Source: Micromonospora sp. WMMD1128 (lineage in GTDB: Bacteria; Actinomycetota; Actinomycetes; Mycobacteriales; Micromonosporaceae). Taken from it: DNA of 64,000 nucleotides. A program made the translations under genes and the position numbers. The stretch lies in contig NZ_CP114902.1 of NCBI RefSeq assembly GCF_027497235.1, forward strand, positions 5,048,001 through 5,112,000. Reading direction: 5' to 3'. The notes below the pieces were generated by a model. That model saw only the letters and a list, made by a program, of their open reading frames with translations. It searched no databases and was not told where the DNA came from. Shown piece by piece: positions 33,230-42,112 of this stretch; the first letter of the stretch is position 1, and each line of letters starts with the position of its first letter.

Positions 33230-33820
33230 TCAGAGCTGCGCGGCGATCCCCTTGGCGGTCTCCACGTCCGGCCCGGGCAGCGGCACGAACAGGGTCCGGC
33301 GGTAGTACTCCAACTCCCGGATGCTCTCCCGGATGTCGGCGAGCGCCCGGTGAGCCAGGCCCTTCTGCGGCTGGCCGAAGTACACCCGCGGGTACCACCG
33401 CCGGCACAGCTCCTTGATGGAGGAGACGTCGATCATCCGGTAGTGCAGGTGGGCGTCGAGCCGGGTCATGTCGCGGGCCAGGAAACCCCGGTCGGTGGCG
33501 ATCGAGTTGCCGCACAGCGGCGCGGTGCGCGGATCCTTCACGTGGCTGGTGACATAGTCGAGCACCATGTCCTCGGCCTCGGCCAGGGTGACCGTGGAGC
33601 GGCGCACCTCCTCGGTCAGGCCCGACTTGGCGTGCATGGTGCGCACGATCTCCGGCATGCCGTCGAGCGCCGCGTCGTCGGCGTGGATCACCACGTCCAC
33701 GCCGTCCCCGAGCACGTTCAGGTCGGGGTCGGTGACGAGCGCGGCGACCTCGATCAGGGCGTCCCGGCGCAGGTCCAGCCCGGTCATCTCACAATCGATC
33801 CAGACGAGAAGATCAGCCAC
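33230..33820 (-). CDS. orn: Oligoribonuclease
   Basis: A 196-aa DEDDh 3'-5' exoribonuclease that finishes degradation of 2-5 nt RNA and pGpG. Exo motifs are clear: [10 protein letters not shown] (DxE, residues about 8-17), [15 protein letters not shown] (motif II Asp) and [11 protein letters not shown] with His and Asp of motif III. The length matches the family. The GTG at 33820 lies 6 nt after TAGTCT (33832-33827), a leaderless arrangement. Divergent from the GT87 gene, 73 bp away. Confidence 0.95.
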   Translation of the reverse strand: MADLLVWIDCEMTGLDLRRDALIEVAALVTDPDLNVLGDGVDVVIHADDAALDGMPEIVRTMHAKSGLTEEVRRSTVTLAEAEDMVLDYVTSHVKDPRTAPLCGNSIATDRGFLARDMTRLDAHLHYRMIDVSSIKELCRRWYPRVYFGQPQKGLAHRALADIRESIRELEYYRRTLFVPLPGPDVETAKGIAAQL

Positions 33821-33893
33821 CGGAACAGACTACGCGCCGCCGACCCGCCCGCGCCTCGGCCCGGTGGACCGGGTGGACCGCTAGGGTTTCCCC

Positions 33894-35165
33894 GTGCCAG
33901 CCGAATCCGTCGCCCCACCCGCCGTCAGCCAGGACGACGCGGGCGGTCGTACGGCCCGGCGGGTGGTCACGGTGCTGGCGCTCGCCGCGTTGCTGCCGGC
34001 GCTCTATCTGCCCGCGCTGCGACACGACTACTACGACCTGAAGATCTACATGCGGGCGATGGACTGGTGGGCGGCCGGTCACCCGCTCTACGACTACGTC
34101 CAGCCGGACCGGGTGCAGGGCGCGCTCTACTTCACCTATCCGCCGTTCGCGGCGCTGTTGCTGGCGCCGTTCGCGCACCTGCGGCTGGGGGTCGCCATCG
34201 CCGCCTTCGTGCTGCCGACGCTTGCCGGCGTGGTGGTGACCACCCGTTGGCTGGTGCTGCCGGTGCTGCGGCGGCACGGCCTGCCGGTCGGGTTCGGGCT
34301 GACGGTCGCGGTGCTGCTGGTGCTGGCGGTGGAGAGCACCCGGGAGACGATCACGCTCGGGCAGATCAACATGCTGCTGGTGGTGCTGATCCTGGCGGAC
34401 CTGCTGTTCGCCGTACCGCAGGGGCGTCGCTGGGCCGGGGTGGGCGTGGGGTTGGCGGCGGCGCTCAAGCTCTTCCCGGGGATTTTTGTGCTCTATCTGC
34501 TGGCGACCCGGCGCTGGCGGGCGGCGGTGGTGGCGACGGTGACCGCGGCGGCGGCCACGCTGCTGGCGGCGGCGGTCGCGCCGGGCGACTCGTGGCGGTT
34601 CTGGACCCACGAGCTGTGGGCCACCGACCGGGTGGGCCGCACCGACTACACCGGCAACCAGTCGCTGTTCGGCCTGCTCAGCCGCATCACCGCGCCGGCG
34701 GAGCCGGGCCGGTTGCCGTGGCTGCTGCTGGTGTTGCTCGTCGCCGGGTTCGGCCTGTGGCGGGCGGCACGCGCGGCGCAGGCCGGGGACGCGCTTGCCG
34801 GCCTGACCCTGACCGGCCTGGTGGGTGGGCTGATCTCGCCGATCACCTGGACGCACCACCTGTACTGGTTCATCCCGGCGGTGGTGGTGCTCGTGGACGC
34901 GGCGCTTGACGCCGGCCGGGGAACGAGACGGCGTCGTGGCCTGTTCGCGCTGGCCGTGGGCACGGGCGTGGTGATCGTGTACGGGGTGGTGACGTTCCAG
35001 GACTGGGGCACCGGGACGGTGCACACCGATGATCCGGTCGACTTCGTCGTCCGCAACGCGTACGTGCTGTTGAGTCTGCTGTTGCTGGTCGTGCTGCCGG
35101 CCCGCCGACGCGCTGAGAAGGTCGTTGACCGTACAGACCTCGTGAAAGATGACGTTCGAGGGTAA
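33894..35165 (+). CDS. GT87 polyprenyl-phosphate-dependent mannosyltransferase
   Basis: A 423-aa polytopic membrane glycosyltransferase (DUF2029/GT87), about ten hydrophobic segments. The first extracytoplasmic loop has DLKIYMRAMDWWAAGHPLYDY, holding the catalytic acidic residue, and FTYPPFAALLL follows as in PimE-like enzymes that add alpha-1,2-mannose to glycolipids. The GTG lies 6 nt after TAGGGT (33882-33887), indicating a leaderless message. It converges, 11 bp apart, with a small membrane-protein gene. Confidence 0.85.
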   Translation: MPAESVAPPAVSQDDAGGRTARRVVTVLALAALLPALYLPALRHDYYDLKIYMRAMDWWAAGHPLYDYVQPDRVQGALYFTYPPFAALLLAPFAHLRLGVAIAAFVLPTLAGVVVTTRWLVLPVLRRHGLPVGFGLTVAVLLVLAVESTRETITLGQINMLLVVLILADLLFAVPQGRRWAGVGVGLAAALKLFPGIFVLYLLATRRWRAAVVATVTAAAATLLAAAVAPGDSWRFWTHELWATDRVGRTDYTGNQSLFGLLSRITAPAEPGRLPWLLLVLLVAGFGLWRAARAAQAGDALAGLTLTGLVGGLISPITWTHHLYWFIPAVVVLVDAALDAGRGTRRRRGLFALAVGTGVVIVYGVVTFQDWGTGTVHTDDPVDFVVRNAYVLLSLLLLVVLPARRRAEKVVDRTDLVKDDVRG

Positions 35166-35176
35166 TATTGCCCCAA

Positions 35177-35644
35177 CTACACCGAATCCCCCGGTGACGG
35201 TGGCCCTCCGCGTCGGCAGCGCGGAGGGCCCGCCGTTTCCGGGGTTGCGCCGACGACGGCCAGGTGCCGTTCCCGCGCGGACCGGGGACCCGGCTGCCGG
35301 CCCAGCTCGGGCAGCGAGGTGATCCCGAGCCGTCCGGCCAGCACCGGCACCTGCTCCGGCTCGACCACGAAGACCACCTCACGCGGCCGGTGCGGGCGCA
35401 GCAGCAGGGCCACGGCGAGGACCGTCAACAGCGTCCCGCCGGCCAGCAGCGCCCACACCACACCGGAGAACCAGCCGCCCCGCAGCTCGCCGCGCAGCGC
35501 CAGTTCCAGCCCGCCGACACGGGCGGCGAAGCCGTCGGCCGGATCGGCGTGCCGGGCGACGTGCCGGAGCCCGACGCCCGCCAGAAGTGCCGGAATTCCC
35601 GCGGCCAGCAGCAGCGCGCCGGCGATCGTGCGCACGAAACGCAT
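35177..35644 (-). CDS. Small two-TM membrane protein, function unknown
   Basis: A 155-aa protein with an N-terminal hydrophobic helix (TIAGALLLAAGIPALLAGVG) and a second at about 60-80 (VVWALLAGGTLLTVLAVALLL), then a soluble segment with EVVFVVEPEQVPVLAGRLG. The ATG at 35644 has GAGAGGGA upstream. The last residues are read across a perfect hairpin (35202-35230), so the true C-terminus is low complexity. I recognise no family. Confidence 0.6.
   Translation of the reverse strand: MRFVRTIAGALLLAAGIPALLAGVGLRHVARHADPADGFAARVGGLELALRGELRGGWFSGVVWALLAGGTLLTVLAVALLLRPHRPREVVFVVEPEQVPVLAGRLGITSLPELGRQPGPRSARERHLAVVGATPETAGPPRCRRGGPPSPGDSV
35202..35230. terminator. Hairpin at the convergent ends of GT87 and the small membrane gene
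   Basis: GGCCCTCCGCG (35202-35212) and CGCGGAGGGCC (35220-35230) form a perfect 11-bp stem with a 7-nt loop. It lies 37 bp after the GT87 stop, the right place for its terminator, although it is inside the 3' end of the opposite gene. Confidence 0.6.
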
Positions 35645-35789
35645 TCGTGTCGTCCCTCTCGGTAGCCGAACCACCCGGCCGACCTTACCGAGGCCGATCG
35701 CCTGATCGCCGGACATCCACCGCACCCGGCCCACCGAACGCGACCGGCCCGACGGAAGGGATCCGCCGGGCCGGTCGCGAGGGTCGCGC

Positions 35790-36521
35790 TCAGGACTTCG
35801 CGGCCGACTCCCGCCGGGTACGGGCGAACGCCAGACCGCCGAGGACCAGGCCGGCCAGACCGGCGACCAGACCGGCCACCCCGAACGCGGTGCCCGCACC
35901 GGAGTCGCCGTCGTCGTCATCGTCGTCATCGGCGGCGGCAGCGGTGGCCGGCGCGCTCGCGCCCGCCGACGCGGGCGCCGCCGCGGCGAGCGCGAGCACC
36001 GGAGCCGGGTTCTCCGGCTCCTCCGCGCCCGGCGCGGGCTCCTCGATCCACCGCGAGACATTGCCGTCGGAGTAGGTCTGGAGCACCTTGAACACCATGG
36101 TGTCGACCTGCGGCAGCGGCCCCATCGACACCGGGAACTCCTGGAACTCGCCCGGCTTCACCCCGCCGTTGGCCGCCGCCGTGTAGGTGAGCTTGGAGAC
36201 CGCCTCGGTGAGCTGGCTGCCGTGCACCTCGACCGGCGGGTCGACCTTGCGCTTCTCCACCGCCACCGTCCAGCCCGGCACCGGCATGGTGGAGACCGAG
36301 CCCACCGGGGCGTTGTCCGGCAGGGTCACCTCGACCTTGACGGTCGACGCCGTGTCACTCTCGTTCGGCACCCGGAAGGCGAACCGGCCGTAGCCGCCCT
36401 GCGTACCCTCCTTGGGGTTGATCGTGACATGCGCGGAGGCCGGCCCGGCCAGGCCGAGCACGGCCGCGGCGGCGGCGAGAGTCAGCGCGGCGGCGGTCGC
36501 GGGGCGCCGGAGACGGATCAT
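35790..36521 (-). CDS. ycnI: YcnI family copper-binding exported protein
   Basis: A 243-aa exported, membrane-anchored protein (DUF1775). The signal peptide is cut before His at ASA-HVTINP, leaving an N-terminal His that with Trp forms the YcnI copper site. The domain continues to about 160, then an Ala/Asp-rich linker with a run of eight Asp residues, a TM helix and a basic tail. GGAAGG precedes the ATG. It begins 16 bp after the ycnJ-like gene and is surely co-transcribed. Confidence 0.9.
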   Translation of the reverse strand: MIRLRRPATAAALTLAAAAAVLGLAGPASAHVTINPKEGTQGGYGRFAFRVPNESDTASTVKVEVTLPDNAPVGSVSTMPVPGWTVAVEKRKVDPPVEVHGSQLTEAVSKLTYTAAANGGVKPGEFQEFPVSMGPLPQVDTMVFKVLQTYSDGNVSRWIEEPAPGAEEPENPAPVLALAAAAPASAGASAPATAAAADDDDDDDGDSGAGTAFGVAGLVAGLAGLVLGGLAFARTRRESAAKS

Positions 36522-36537
36522 CAGATGGGACCTTCCG

Positions 36538-38214
36538 TTACTTGATCGGCACGGTGGCGGTCACCGTGGCCTGGTCGATGTCGGACGTGCGGACGGTGAA
36601 GCGGAGCTGCCAGTCACCCCGGGCCGGCAGGCTGATCTCGCCGGTGGCGTGGTTGTCGCTCAGCGGCAGCAGCGGCACCGTGATCGGTTCGATCCCCGCC
36701 GACGGCAACGCGGCGGTGACCTTCCACTCCTGCACCGGCTGCGGCCGGTTGTCGGTGGTGTAGGCGTAGAGGTGAATCGAGTTGTTGCCGGTCTCGGCCG
36801 GGTCCACCTCCACCTGGAGCGAATAGAGCGGGCTGCTCAGCGTGGTGGAGAAGTAGCCGGCCGGCGCGCCCGCCACATCGGCGGACGCGGTGCGCGCCGG
36901 GGTGGTCTGCACGAGCGTGGCCGACACCCCCAGCACCACCGCGGTGATCACCAGCTCGGCCACCACGGCGCGTCGCATCGCACCCGGCCGGCCGGCGGCG
37001 ACCCGCCGCCGCACCAGCGCCCGGGAGTACGCGGCCACGCCGATCACCAGCGCGAACAGCACGATCTTGGCGAGCAGCAGCCGCCCGTACGTGGTGTCGA
37101 CGAGCGCCTTCGGGCTGGCCACCTCGATCAGGCCCTGCACGGTGCCGGCGAGCAGCAGCGCGGCCACCGCCAGCGCGGCCCAGCGGGACCAGATCGGCAG
37201 GATCGCGCCCAGCTCCCGCTCGTCGGCCCGGGGCAGCAGGAAGGCCGCCAACATCACCAGGCCGCCGAGCCACACCGCCATGCCGCCCAGGTGGATGGCG
37301 TCCACCACCACGGAGACCGCGGGCGCCGGCGAGGCGGCCGGGTGGCCGGCGAGCGGCCAGGTGAACAGCGTCGCCCCGCCCAGGACGGCCAGGATGATCC
37401 CGTCGGTGCGGCCGACCGGCCCGGCGAACAGCGGGCGGAGCAGGAACGCCGCCGCGGCGAGCAGACCCAGCCGGACCAGGTGGGTGGTGCCGTAGGCGCT
37501 GCCGAGCACGTCGCCGAGGCCGGCGGAGGTGACGTCGAACAGCCCACCGCCGTTGGTGTAGGGCACCTGGAGCAACAGCTCGGCGACGGTGGCGACCGCC
37601 AACACGCCGAGCCCGGCCCAGGCCAGCCGCGCCGGCCCGCGCCGGGACAACCGGCGCGGCCAGAGCGCGGCCAGCACCAGGGCCGGACCGAACAGCAGCA
37701 GCAACCCGACGTAGCCGACGTACTTCGCCACCTTGACCGCGTTCTCGACCACCGGGTTGGCCCGGTTGTCCGAGCCGGTGTCGGTCGGCGGCTCCGACGG
37801 CGCCCCGACCGAGTAGGTGAACGCGCCGGACACCGGGTGGCTGTCAGCCGAGATCACCCGGTAGCTCACGAGGTAGGTGCCGCGCCCGCCGGACGGGTCC
37901 ACCGGAATGGTGACCTCCGCGCCCTGGAACGTCGGCTCGCCCCGGTCGGCCCGGGAACCGTCCGGGGCGATCACCCGCACCTTGTCGGGCACCTTGCGGA
38001 CGCTCTCGCTGAAGGTGATCACCACCTGGGCGGGCGCCTCGGGCACCACGGCGGACGCGGCCGGACTGCTGCTCACCAGCACCGCGTGGGCGCTGGCCGG
38101 GCCGGCCGGGACGAGCAGCAGGGTGGTCAGGAGGAGCAGCAGCCCGGCGACGGTCCCGGAGCGGGCGGCGAGCACCCCGGGCGGGCGGCGTACGGCAGCA
38201 GTCATGACCGCCAT
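36538..38214 (-). CDS. ycnJ: YcnJ-like copper protein: CopC-CopD fusion
   Basis: A 558-aa copper acquisition protein. After the signal peptide, HAVLVSSSPA begins a CopC domain with the N-terminal His of the Cu(II) site and the DSHPVSGAFTYSV motif. A CopD membrane domain of about eight TM helices follows (about 150-420), and a C-terminal extracytoplasmic beta domain ends the protein. The ATG at 38214 is chosen; a second ATG three codons in is possible. Operon with ycnI, divergent from the ECF sigma gene. Family work in Bacillus ties these proteins to copper uptake. Confidence 0.88.
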   Translation of the reverse strand: MAVMTAAVRRPPGVLAARSGTVAGLLLLLTTLLLVPAGPASAHAVLVSSSPAASAVVPEAPAQVVITFSESVRKVPDKVRVIAPDGSRADRGEPTFQGAEVTIPVDPSGGRGTYLVSYRVISADSHPVSGAFTYSVGAPSEPPTDTGSDNRANPVVENAVKVAKYVGYVGLLLLFGPALVLAALWPRRLSRRGPARLAWAGLGVLAVATVAELLLQVPYTNGGGLFDVTSAGLGDVLGSAYGTTHLVRLGLLAAAAFLLRPLFAGPVGRTDGIILAVLGGATLFTWPLAGHPAASPAPAVSVVVDAIHLGGMAVWLGGLVMLAAFLLPRADERELGAILPIWSRWAALAVAALLLAGTVQGLIEVASPKALVDTTYGRLLLAKIVLFALVIGVAAYSRALVRRRVAAGRPGAMRRAVVAELVITAVVLGVSATLVQTTPARTASADVAGAPAGYFSTTLSSPLYSLQVEVDPAETGNNSIHLYAYTTDNRPQPVQEWKVTAALPSAGIEPITVPLLPLSDNHATGEISLPARGDWQLRFTVRTSDIDQATVTATVPIK

Positions 38215-38426
38215 GGTTCCCGAACGGTGCCGTTTCCGGCGAGCCGACCTCCGCCGGAAATTGCGGATGCCCGATCGGCGCGGCGCCGCGCGCCACGCCG
38301 AACCTGGTCGGAGGTCATACGGGGGTGGTCGGCCGGCGGGCGGAAAAAGTTCCCGGCGTGTGCCGGAACACGGAATGGGCCGAAGGACCCTGTGTCACAC
38401 AGGTACGCCGCGTAACCTCGTCTGTC

Positions 38427-39014
38427 GTGATCCCCGCCCCGCGCGACACCGCCACCGACCGCCCCCGCGCGGGGTCCGCGGCTGCGCGGGAGGCGGCCAC
38501 CACCTGGGCGTTGGCCGCCCGGGACGGCGACCCGGACGCCCAGGCCGCCTTCGTCCGGGCCACCCAGGCCGAGGTCTGGCGCTTCGCCGCCGCCCTGGTC
38601 GACCCGGACACTGCCGACGACCTGACCCAGGAGACCTACCTGCGGGCGTTCCGGGCGCTGCCCGGCTTCGAGGGCCGCTCCACCGCCCGCACCTGGCTGC
38701 TCGGCATCGCCCGCCGGGCCTGCGCGGACCACCTGCGTACGGTGGTGCGCCGCCGCCGGCTCGACGAGCGGCTCGCCGCCCAGGCCGCCACCGACCGGCC
38801 ACACCCGGACCCGGCGGGGCAGCTCGGCGCCACCGACCTGGTCCGCCGGCTGCCCGCCGAACGACGCTCCGCGTTCGTGCTCACCCAACTGCTCGGCCTG
38901 TCCTACGCCGAGGCGGCCGACGTGGAGGGGGTGCCGGTGGGCACCATCCGCTCCCGGGTCGCCCGGGCCCGCGACGAACTCGTCGACGCCGTCGGCGACA
39001 CGCTCGCCGGATAG
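38427..39014 (+). CDS. ECF (extracytoplasmic function) RNA polymerase sigma factor
   Basis: A 195-aa sigma factor with regions 2 and 4 only. Sigma2 reads DPDTADDLTQETYLRAFRAL with STARTWLLGIARR, and sigma4 reads LPAERRSAFVLTQLLGLSYAEAADVEGVPVGTIRSRVARAR. The GTG lies 8 nt after TAACCT, so the message may be leaderless. A TGTCACACAGG/CGTC pair about 17 bp apart just upstream could be an ECF-type autoregulated promoter. No anti-sigma gene follows; a MauE-DsbA pair does, hinting at redox control. Confidence 0.9.
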   Translation: MIPAPRDTATDRPRAGSAAAREAATTWALAARDGDPDAQAAFVRATQAEVWRFAAALVDPDTADDLTQETYLRAFRALPGFEGRSTARTWLLGIARRACADHLRTVVRRRRLDERLAAQAATDRPHPDPAGQLGATDLVRRLPAERRSAFVLTQLLGLSYAEAADVEGVPVGTIRSRVARARDELVDAVGDTLAG

Positions 39015-39026
39015 CGGGAACCATCC

Positions 39027-39572
39027 GTGGCGCTCGGACGACGAATGACTGTGACCCCCTCCACCACCCGGGCCGGGCGCTGGCCGGCCCTGCGCCCCTG
39101 GCTGGGCTTCGCGGCCCGCCTCGGGCTGGCCGCCGTCTGGCTGGTCGCCGGCGCCACGAAGGTCGGTGACCTGGCCGCCTCCGGCCGGGCCGTGAACGCC
39201 TACCAGGTGATGCCGTACGACGTGGCCACGGTGATCGGGGCGGCGCTGCCGTTCGTGGAGCTGGCCCTGGGCCTGCTCCTGCTCGCCGGGCTGGCCACCC
39301 GGGTCAGCGCCGGCGTCTCCGCGGTGCTGCTCGTGGTCTTCGTCACCGGCATCGCCTCCGCCTGGGCCCGCGGCCTGGCCATCGACTGCGGGTGCTTCGG
39401 CAGCGGCGGTCAACTCGGCGCCGGCCAGGCGCCGAGCTACCTCCCGGAGATCCTCCGGGACCTGGGGTTCCTGGCACTGGCCGGGTTCCTGCTGATCTGG
39501 CCCCGCACCCCGTTCTCGGTGGACGGTTGGCTGGCGGGCGAAACCGTGGAGGACGACGATGAGCAGCCGTAA
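39027..39572 (+). CDS. MauE/DoxX-like membrane protein
   Basis: A 181-aa four-TM protein. GLAAVWLVAGATKVGDL and the conserved CGCFG motif after helix three mark the MauE/DoxX-type redox membrane family, which often partners thioredoxin-fold proteins. The GTG at 39027 is used; an ATG at 39045 behind GGACGACGA is an equal choice. It starts 12 bp after the sigma gene and overlaps the DsbA-like gene by 14 bp. Confidence 0.85.
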   Translation: MALGRRMTVTPSTTRAGRWPALRPWLGFAARLGLAAVWLVAGATKVGDLAASGRAVNAYQVMPYDVATVIGAALPFVELALGLLLLAGLATRVSAGVSAVLLVVFVTGIASAWARGLAIDCGCFGSGGQLGAGQAPSYLPEILRDLGFLALAGFLLIWPRTPFSVDGWLAGETVEDDDEQP

Positions 39573-40275
39573 GGGACGCCGGGACGCCGCTCGGGTGGTG
39601 CGCGAGCAGATCGCCCGGGAGAAGCGGCGCAAGCGGACGCTCTGGACCACGATCGCCGCGGTGCTTGTGCTCGTCATCGCCGGCGGCATCGGCTGGGCCG
39701 TCTACTCCGCCCAGAAGTCGGACGACTTCACCGCCCCGCCCGGCGCCAACGACGCCGGCACCGGCATCGTCGAGGGCAGCGGCCCGGTCACCATCGACCT
39801 GTACGAGGACTACCAGTGCCCGGTCTGCAAGCAGTTCCAGCAGGTCAACGGTGAGACGATCAACCAGCTCGTCAGCGAGGGCAAGGCGAAGGTGGTGTTC
39901 CACCCGGTCGCCTTCCTGAACCGCTTCTCCACCACCGAATACTCCACCCGCTCGTCGGCCGCCTCCGGCTGCGCCGCCGAGGGCGGCAAGTTCCGCGAGT
40001 TCACCGACCAGCTCTTCGCCCGGCAGCCGGCGGAGGGCAGCGCCGGGCTCAGCAACGACGAGCTGATCGACATCGGCGCGGGCGTCGGGCTGAACCGGGA
40101 CGACTTCGGCTCCTGTGTGCGGGACGGCACCTACACGTCGTGGACCGGGCACGTCACCGACGAGGCGAGCAGGTCCGGCGTGACCGGCACCCCGACCATC
40201 AAGGTCAACGGCACCGAGGTCCAGGACAAGAGCCCGGACGGGATCAAGGCGGCCGTGGCGGCGGCCGGTAAGTGA
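39559..40275 (+). CDS. DsbA-like membrane-anchored thioredoxin-fold oxidoreductase
   Basis: A 238-aa protein with a basic cytoplasmic N-terminus, one TM helix (about 29-49) and an extracytoplasmic thioredoxin-4 domain. The active site is CPVC in LYEDYQCPVCKQF, and the cis-Pro loop is TGTPTIKVNG. A further Cys pair (SGCAAEG and SCVRDG) could form a structural disulfide. It probably oxidises or isomerises thiols in exported proteins, with MauE as the membrane electron partner. GAGGACG precedes the ATG. Confidence 0.9.
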   Translation: MSSRKGRRDAARVVREQIAREKRRKRTLWTTIAAVLVLVIAGGIGWAVYSAQKSDDFTAPPGANDAGTGIVEGSGPVTIDLYEDYQCPVCKQFQQVNGETINQLVSEGKAKVVFHPVAFLNRFSTTEYSTRSSAASGCAAEGGKFREFTDQLFARQPAEGSAGLSNDELIDIGAGVGLNRDDFGSCVRDGTYTSWTGHVTDEASRSGVTGTPTIKVNGTEVQDKSPDGIKAAVAAAGK

Positions 40276-41378
40276 TCCGGGCACCGCTGCGCCGGGCCGG
40301 GCTGGTCGCCGCCGCCGCGGCCACCGCCCTGCTGGCGCTCGCCGCGCCGGCCGCCGCGCACGGTGCGGACGCCCCCGACGGCACCGACTACCGGGCCGCG
40401 GTCACCGGCGTCGCCCCGCACCGGGCCGGGCTCACCGCCCGGATGGTGGAGGCCGGCGCGCGGCTGGAACTGACCAACCGCACCGGCGCCGACGTCACCG
40501 TGCTCGGCTACTCCGGCGAGCCCTACCTGCGGATCGGCCCCGGCGGGGTGTACGAGAACAGCCACTCCCCCGCCACCTGGCTGAACCGCACCATCGCCGG
40601 GGACACCACACTGCCGGCCGAGGCCGACCCGGCCGCCGCGCCGGCCTGGCGACGGATCGACGACGGGCCGACCTACCGCTGGCACGACCAGCGCACGCTC
40701 TGGCGCGGCGACGGGCCGCCCGCCGCCGTCGCCGCCGACCCCGGCCGCGAGCAGCGGGTCCGCGACTGGACGGTGCCGCTGCGCGTCGGCGACACCCCGA
40801 CCGAGGTACGCGGCACGCTGGACTGGGTGCCGCCGCCCGACCCGTACCCGTGGTGGGTCGCCGTCACCCTCGGTTTCCTGGTGCTCGGCGCGGCCGGGGT
40901 GGTGCCCGGCGGCACGGCCGCCGGGGTCCGCGCGTTGCGCGCGGTGGGCGGACTGCTCGCCGTGGGCGGCGCGGCTGCCGTGGCGCTCACCGTCGCCCGG
41001 GCGCTCGACAGCGGCGCCCCCGGCACCGGCGGCGTGCTCACCGACCTGGTCACCGGCCAGGTGTGGACGCTGCTCACCGGCCTCGGCGCGCTCGCCGCCG
41101 GCGGGTACGCGCTGGCCCGCCGGCCGGCCGCCGACTTCGCGCTGGCGCTCGCCGGCGCGTGCCTGGCCCTGTTCGCCGGGATCGCGAACCTCGCCGTGCT
41201 GTCCCGGTCGGTGCCCCCGGCAGCCGGCCCACCGGCCCTGGTCCGCGTGCTCGTCGCCGTGGCCCTGGCCACCGGCGCCGGCGCGCTGGCCGCCGGCCTG
41301 CTCCGCCTGCGCACCGCCGCCCGGGCCGCGCGCGCGACCCGGCCCTTCGCTCAGGCCGGCCGGGGCGCGAAGCCGTAG
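40272..41378 (+). CDS. Exported/membrane protein downstream of DsbA
   Basis: A 368-aa protein with a signal peptide ending AAAHG, an extracytoplasmic beta domain (about 35-195) containing GYSGEPYLRIGPGGVYENSHSPATWLNR, and a C-terminal membrane domain of about four TM helices. This layout is common next to YcnI/CopC genes in actinomycetes, but I cannot name the family. Its GTG overlaps the DsbA stop by GTGA, and its 3' end overlaps the convergent cbiO by 28 bp. The position suggests envelope metal or redox work. Confidence 0.72.
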   Translation: MIRAPLRRAGLVAAAAATALLALAAPAAAHGADAPDGTDYRAAVTGVAPHRAGLTARMVEAGARLELTNRTGADVTVLGYSGEPYLRIGPGGVYENSHSPATWLNRTIAGDTTLPAEADPAAAPAWRRIDDGPTYRWHDQRTLWRGDGPPAAVAADPGREQRVRDWTVPLRVGDTPTEVRGTLDWVPPPDPYPWWVAVTLGFLVLGAAGVVPGGTAAGVRALRAVGGLLAVGGAAAVALTVARALDSGAPGTGGVLTDLVTGQVWTLLTGLGALAAGGYALARRPAADFALALAGACLALFAGIANLAVLSRSVPPAAGPPALVRVLVAVALATGAGALAAGLLRLRTAARAARATRPFAQAGRGAKP

Positions 41379-42112
41379 GGCAGCTCCAGGCGGTGCGCGG
41401 CCAGCACCGCCTCGTCGGCGAGCAGCTCGGCGGTGGGCGCGTCGGCGACGATCCGGCCGCCGTCCAGGATCACCGCGCGGGGGCACAGCTCCGCCGCGTA
41501 CGGCAGGTCGTGGGTGACCATCAGCAGCGTCACCGGCAGCGCGCGCAGCACCTCCGCCAACTCCCGCCGGGCGGCCGGGTCGAGATTCGACGACGGCTCG
41601 TCGAGCACCAGGATCTCCGGCCGCATGGCCAGCACGGTCGCCACCGCCACCCGGCGCCGCTGCCCGAACGACAGGTGGTGCGGCGCCCGGTCCCGGTGCT
41701 CGGCCATCCCCACCGCGGCGAGCGCCTCGTCGACCCGGGCGGACAGCTCCGCCCCCCGCAGCCCCAGGTTGGCCGGGCCGAACGCGACGTCCTCCGCCAC
41801 CGTGGGCAGGAAGAGCTGGTCGTCCGGGTCCTGGAAGACGATGCCGACCCGGCGGCGCACCTCGGCGAGCGTGCCCCGGTCGGGGGTCACCGTCAGGCCG
41901 CCGACCTCGATCGTGCCCTCGGTCGGCGTGAGGATGCCGTTGAGGTGCAGCACCAGTGTGGTCTTGCCGGCGCCGTTCGGCCCGAGCAGCGCCACCCGGT
42001 CGCCGCGCGGCACGGTCAGGTCCACGCCGTGCAGGGCGAGGTGACCGTCCGGGTACGCGTACCTGACGCCACGGACGTCCAGGGAGGGCGGCTGCTGCAC
42101 GTACCCGATCAT
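41351..42112 (-). CDS. cbiO: ECF-type metal transporter ATPase (CbiO/NikO)
   Basis: A 253-aa ABC ATPase. Walker A is LLGPNGAGKTTL (about 44-55), the Q-loop VFQDPDDQLFLPTVAEDVAFG is typical of CbiO/EcfA, the signature is LSFGQRRRVAVA, and Walker B is LVLDEPSSNLD. The ATG at 42112 overlaps the cbiQ stop as ATGA. It powers the CbiMNQO complex. The Nur-like box in front of the operon suggests nickel as the cargo. Confidence 0.92.
   Translation of the reverse strand: MIGYVQQPPSLDVRGVRYAYPDGHLALHGVDLTVPRGDRVALLGPNGAGKTTLVLHLNGILTPTEGTIEVGGLTVTPDRGTLAEVRRRVGIVFQDPDDQLFLPTVAEDVAFGPANLGLRGAELSARVDEALAAVGMAEHRDRAPHHLSFGQRRRVAVATVLAMRPEILVLDEPSSNLDPAARRELAEVLRALPVTLLMVTHDLPYAAELCPRAVILDGGRIVADAPTAELLADEAVLAAHRLELPYGFAPRPA

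Noticed and set aside
36412..38415. A 667-codon open frame opposite ycnI/ycnJ
   Set aside because: His/Arg/Gln-rich shadow of well-supported copper genes.
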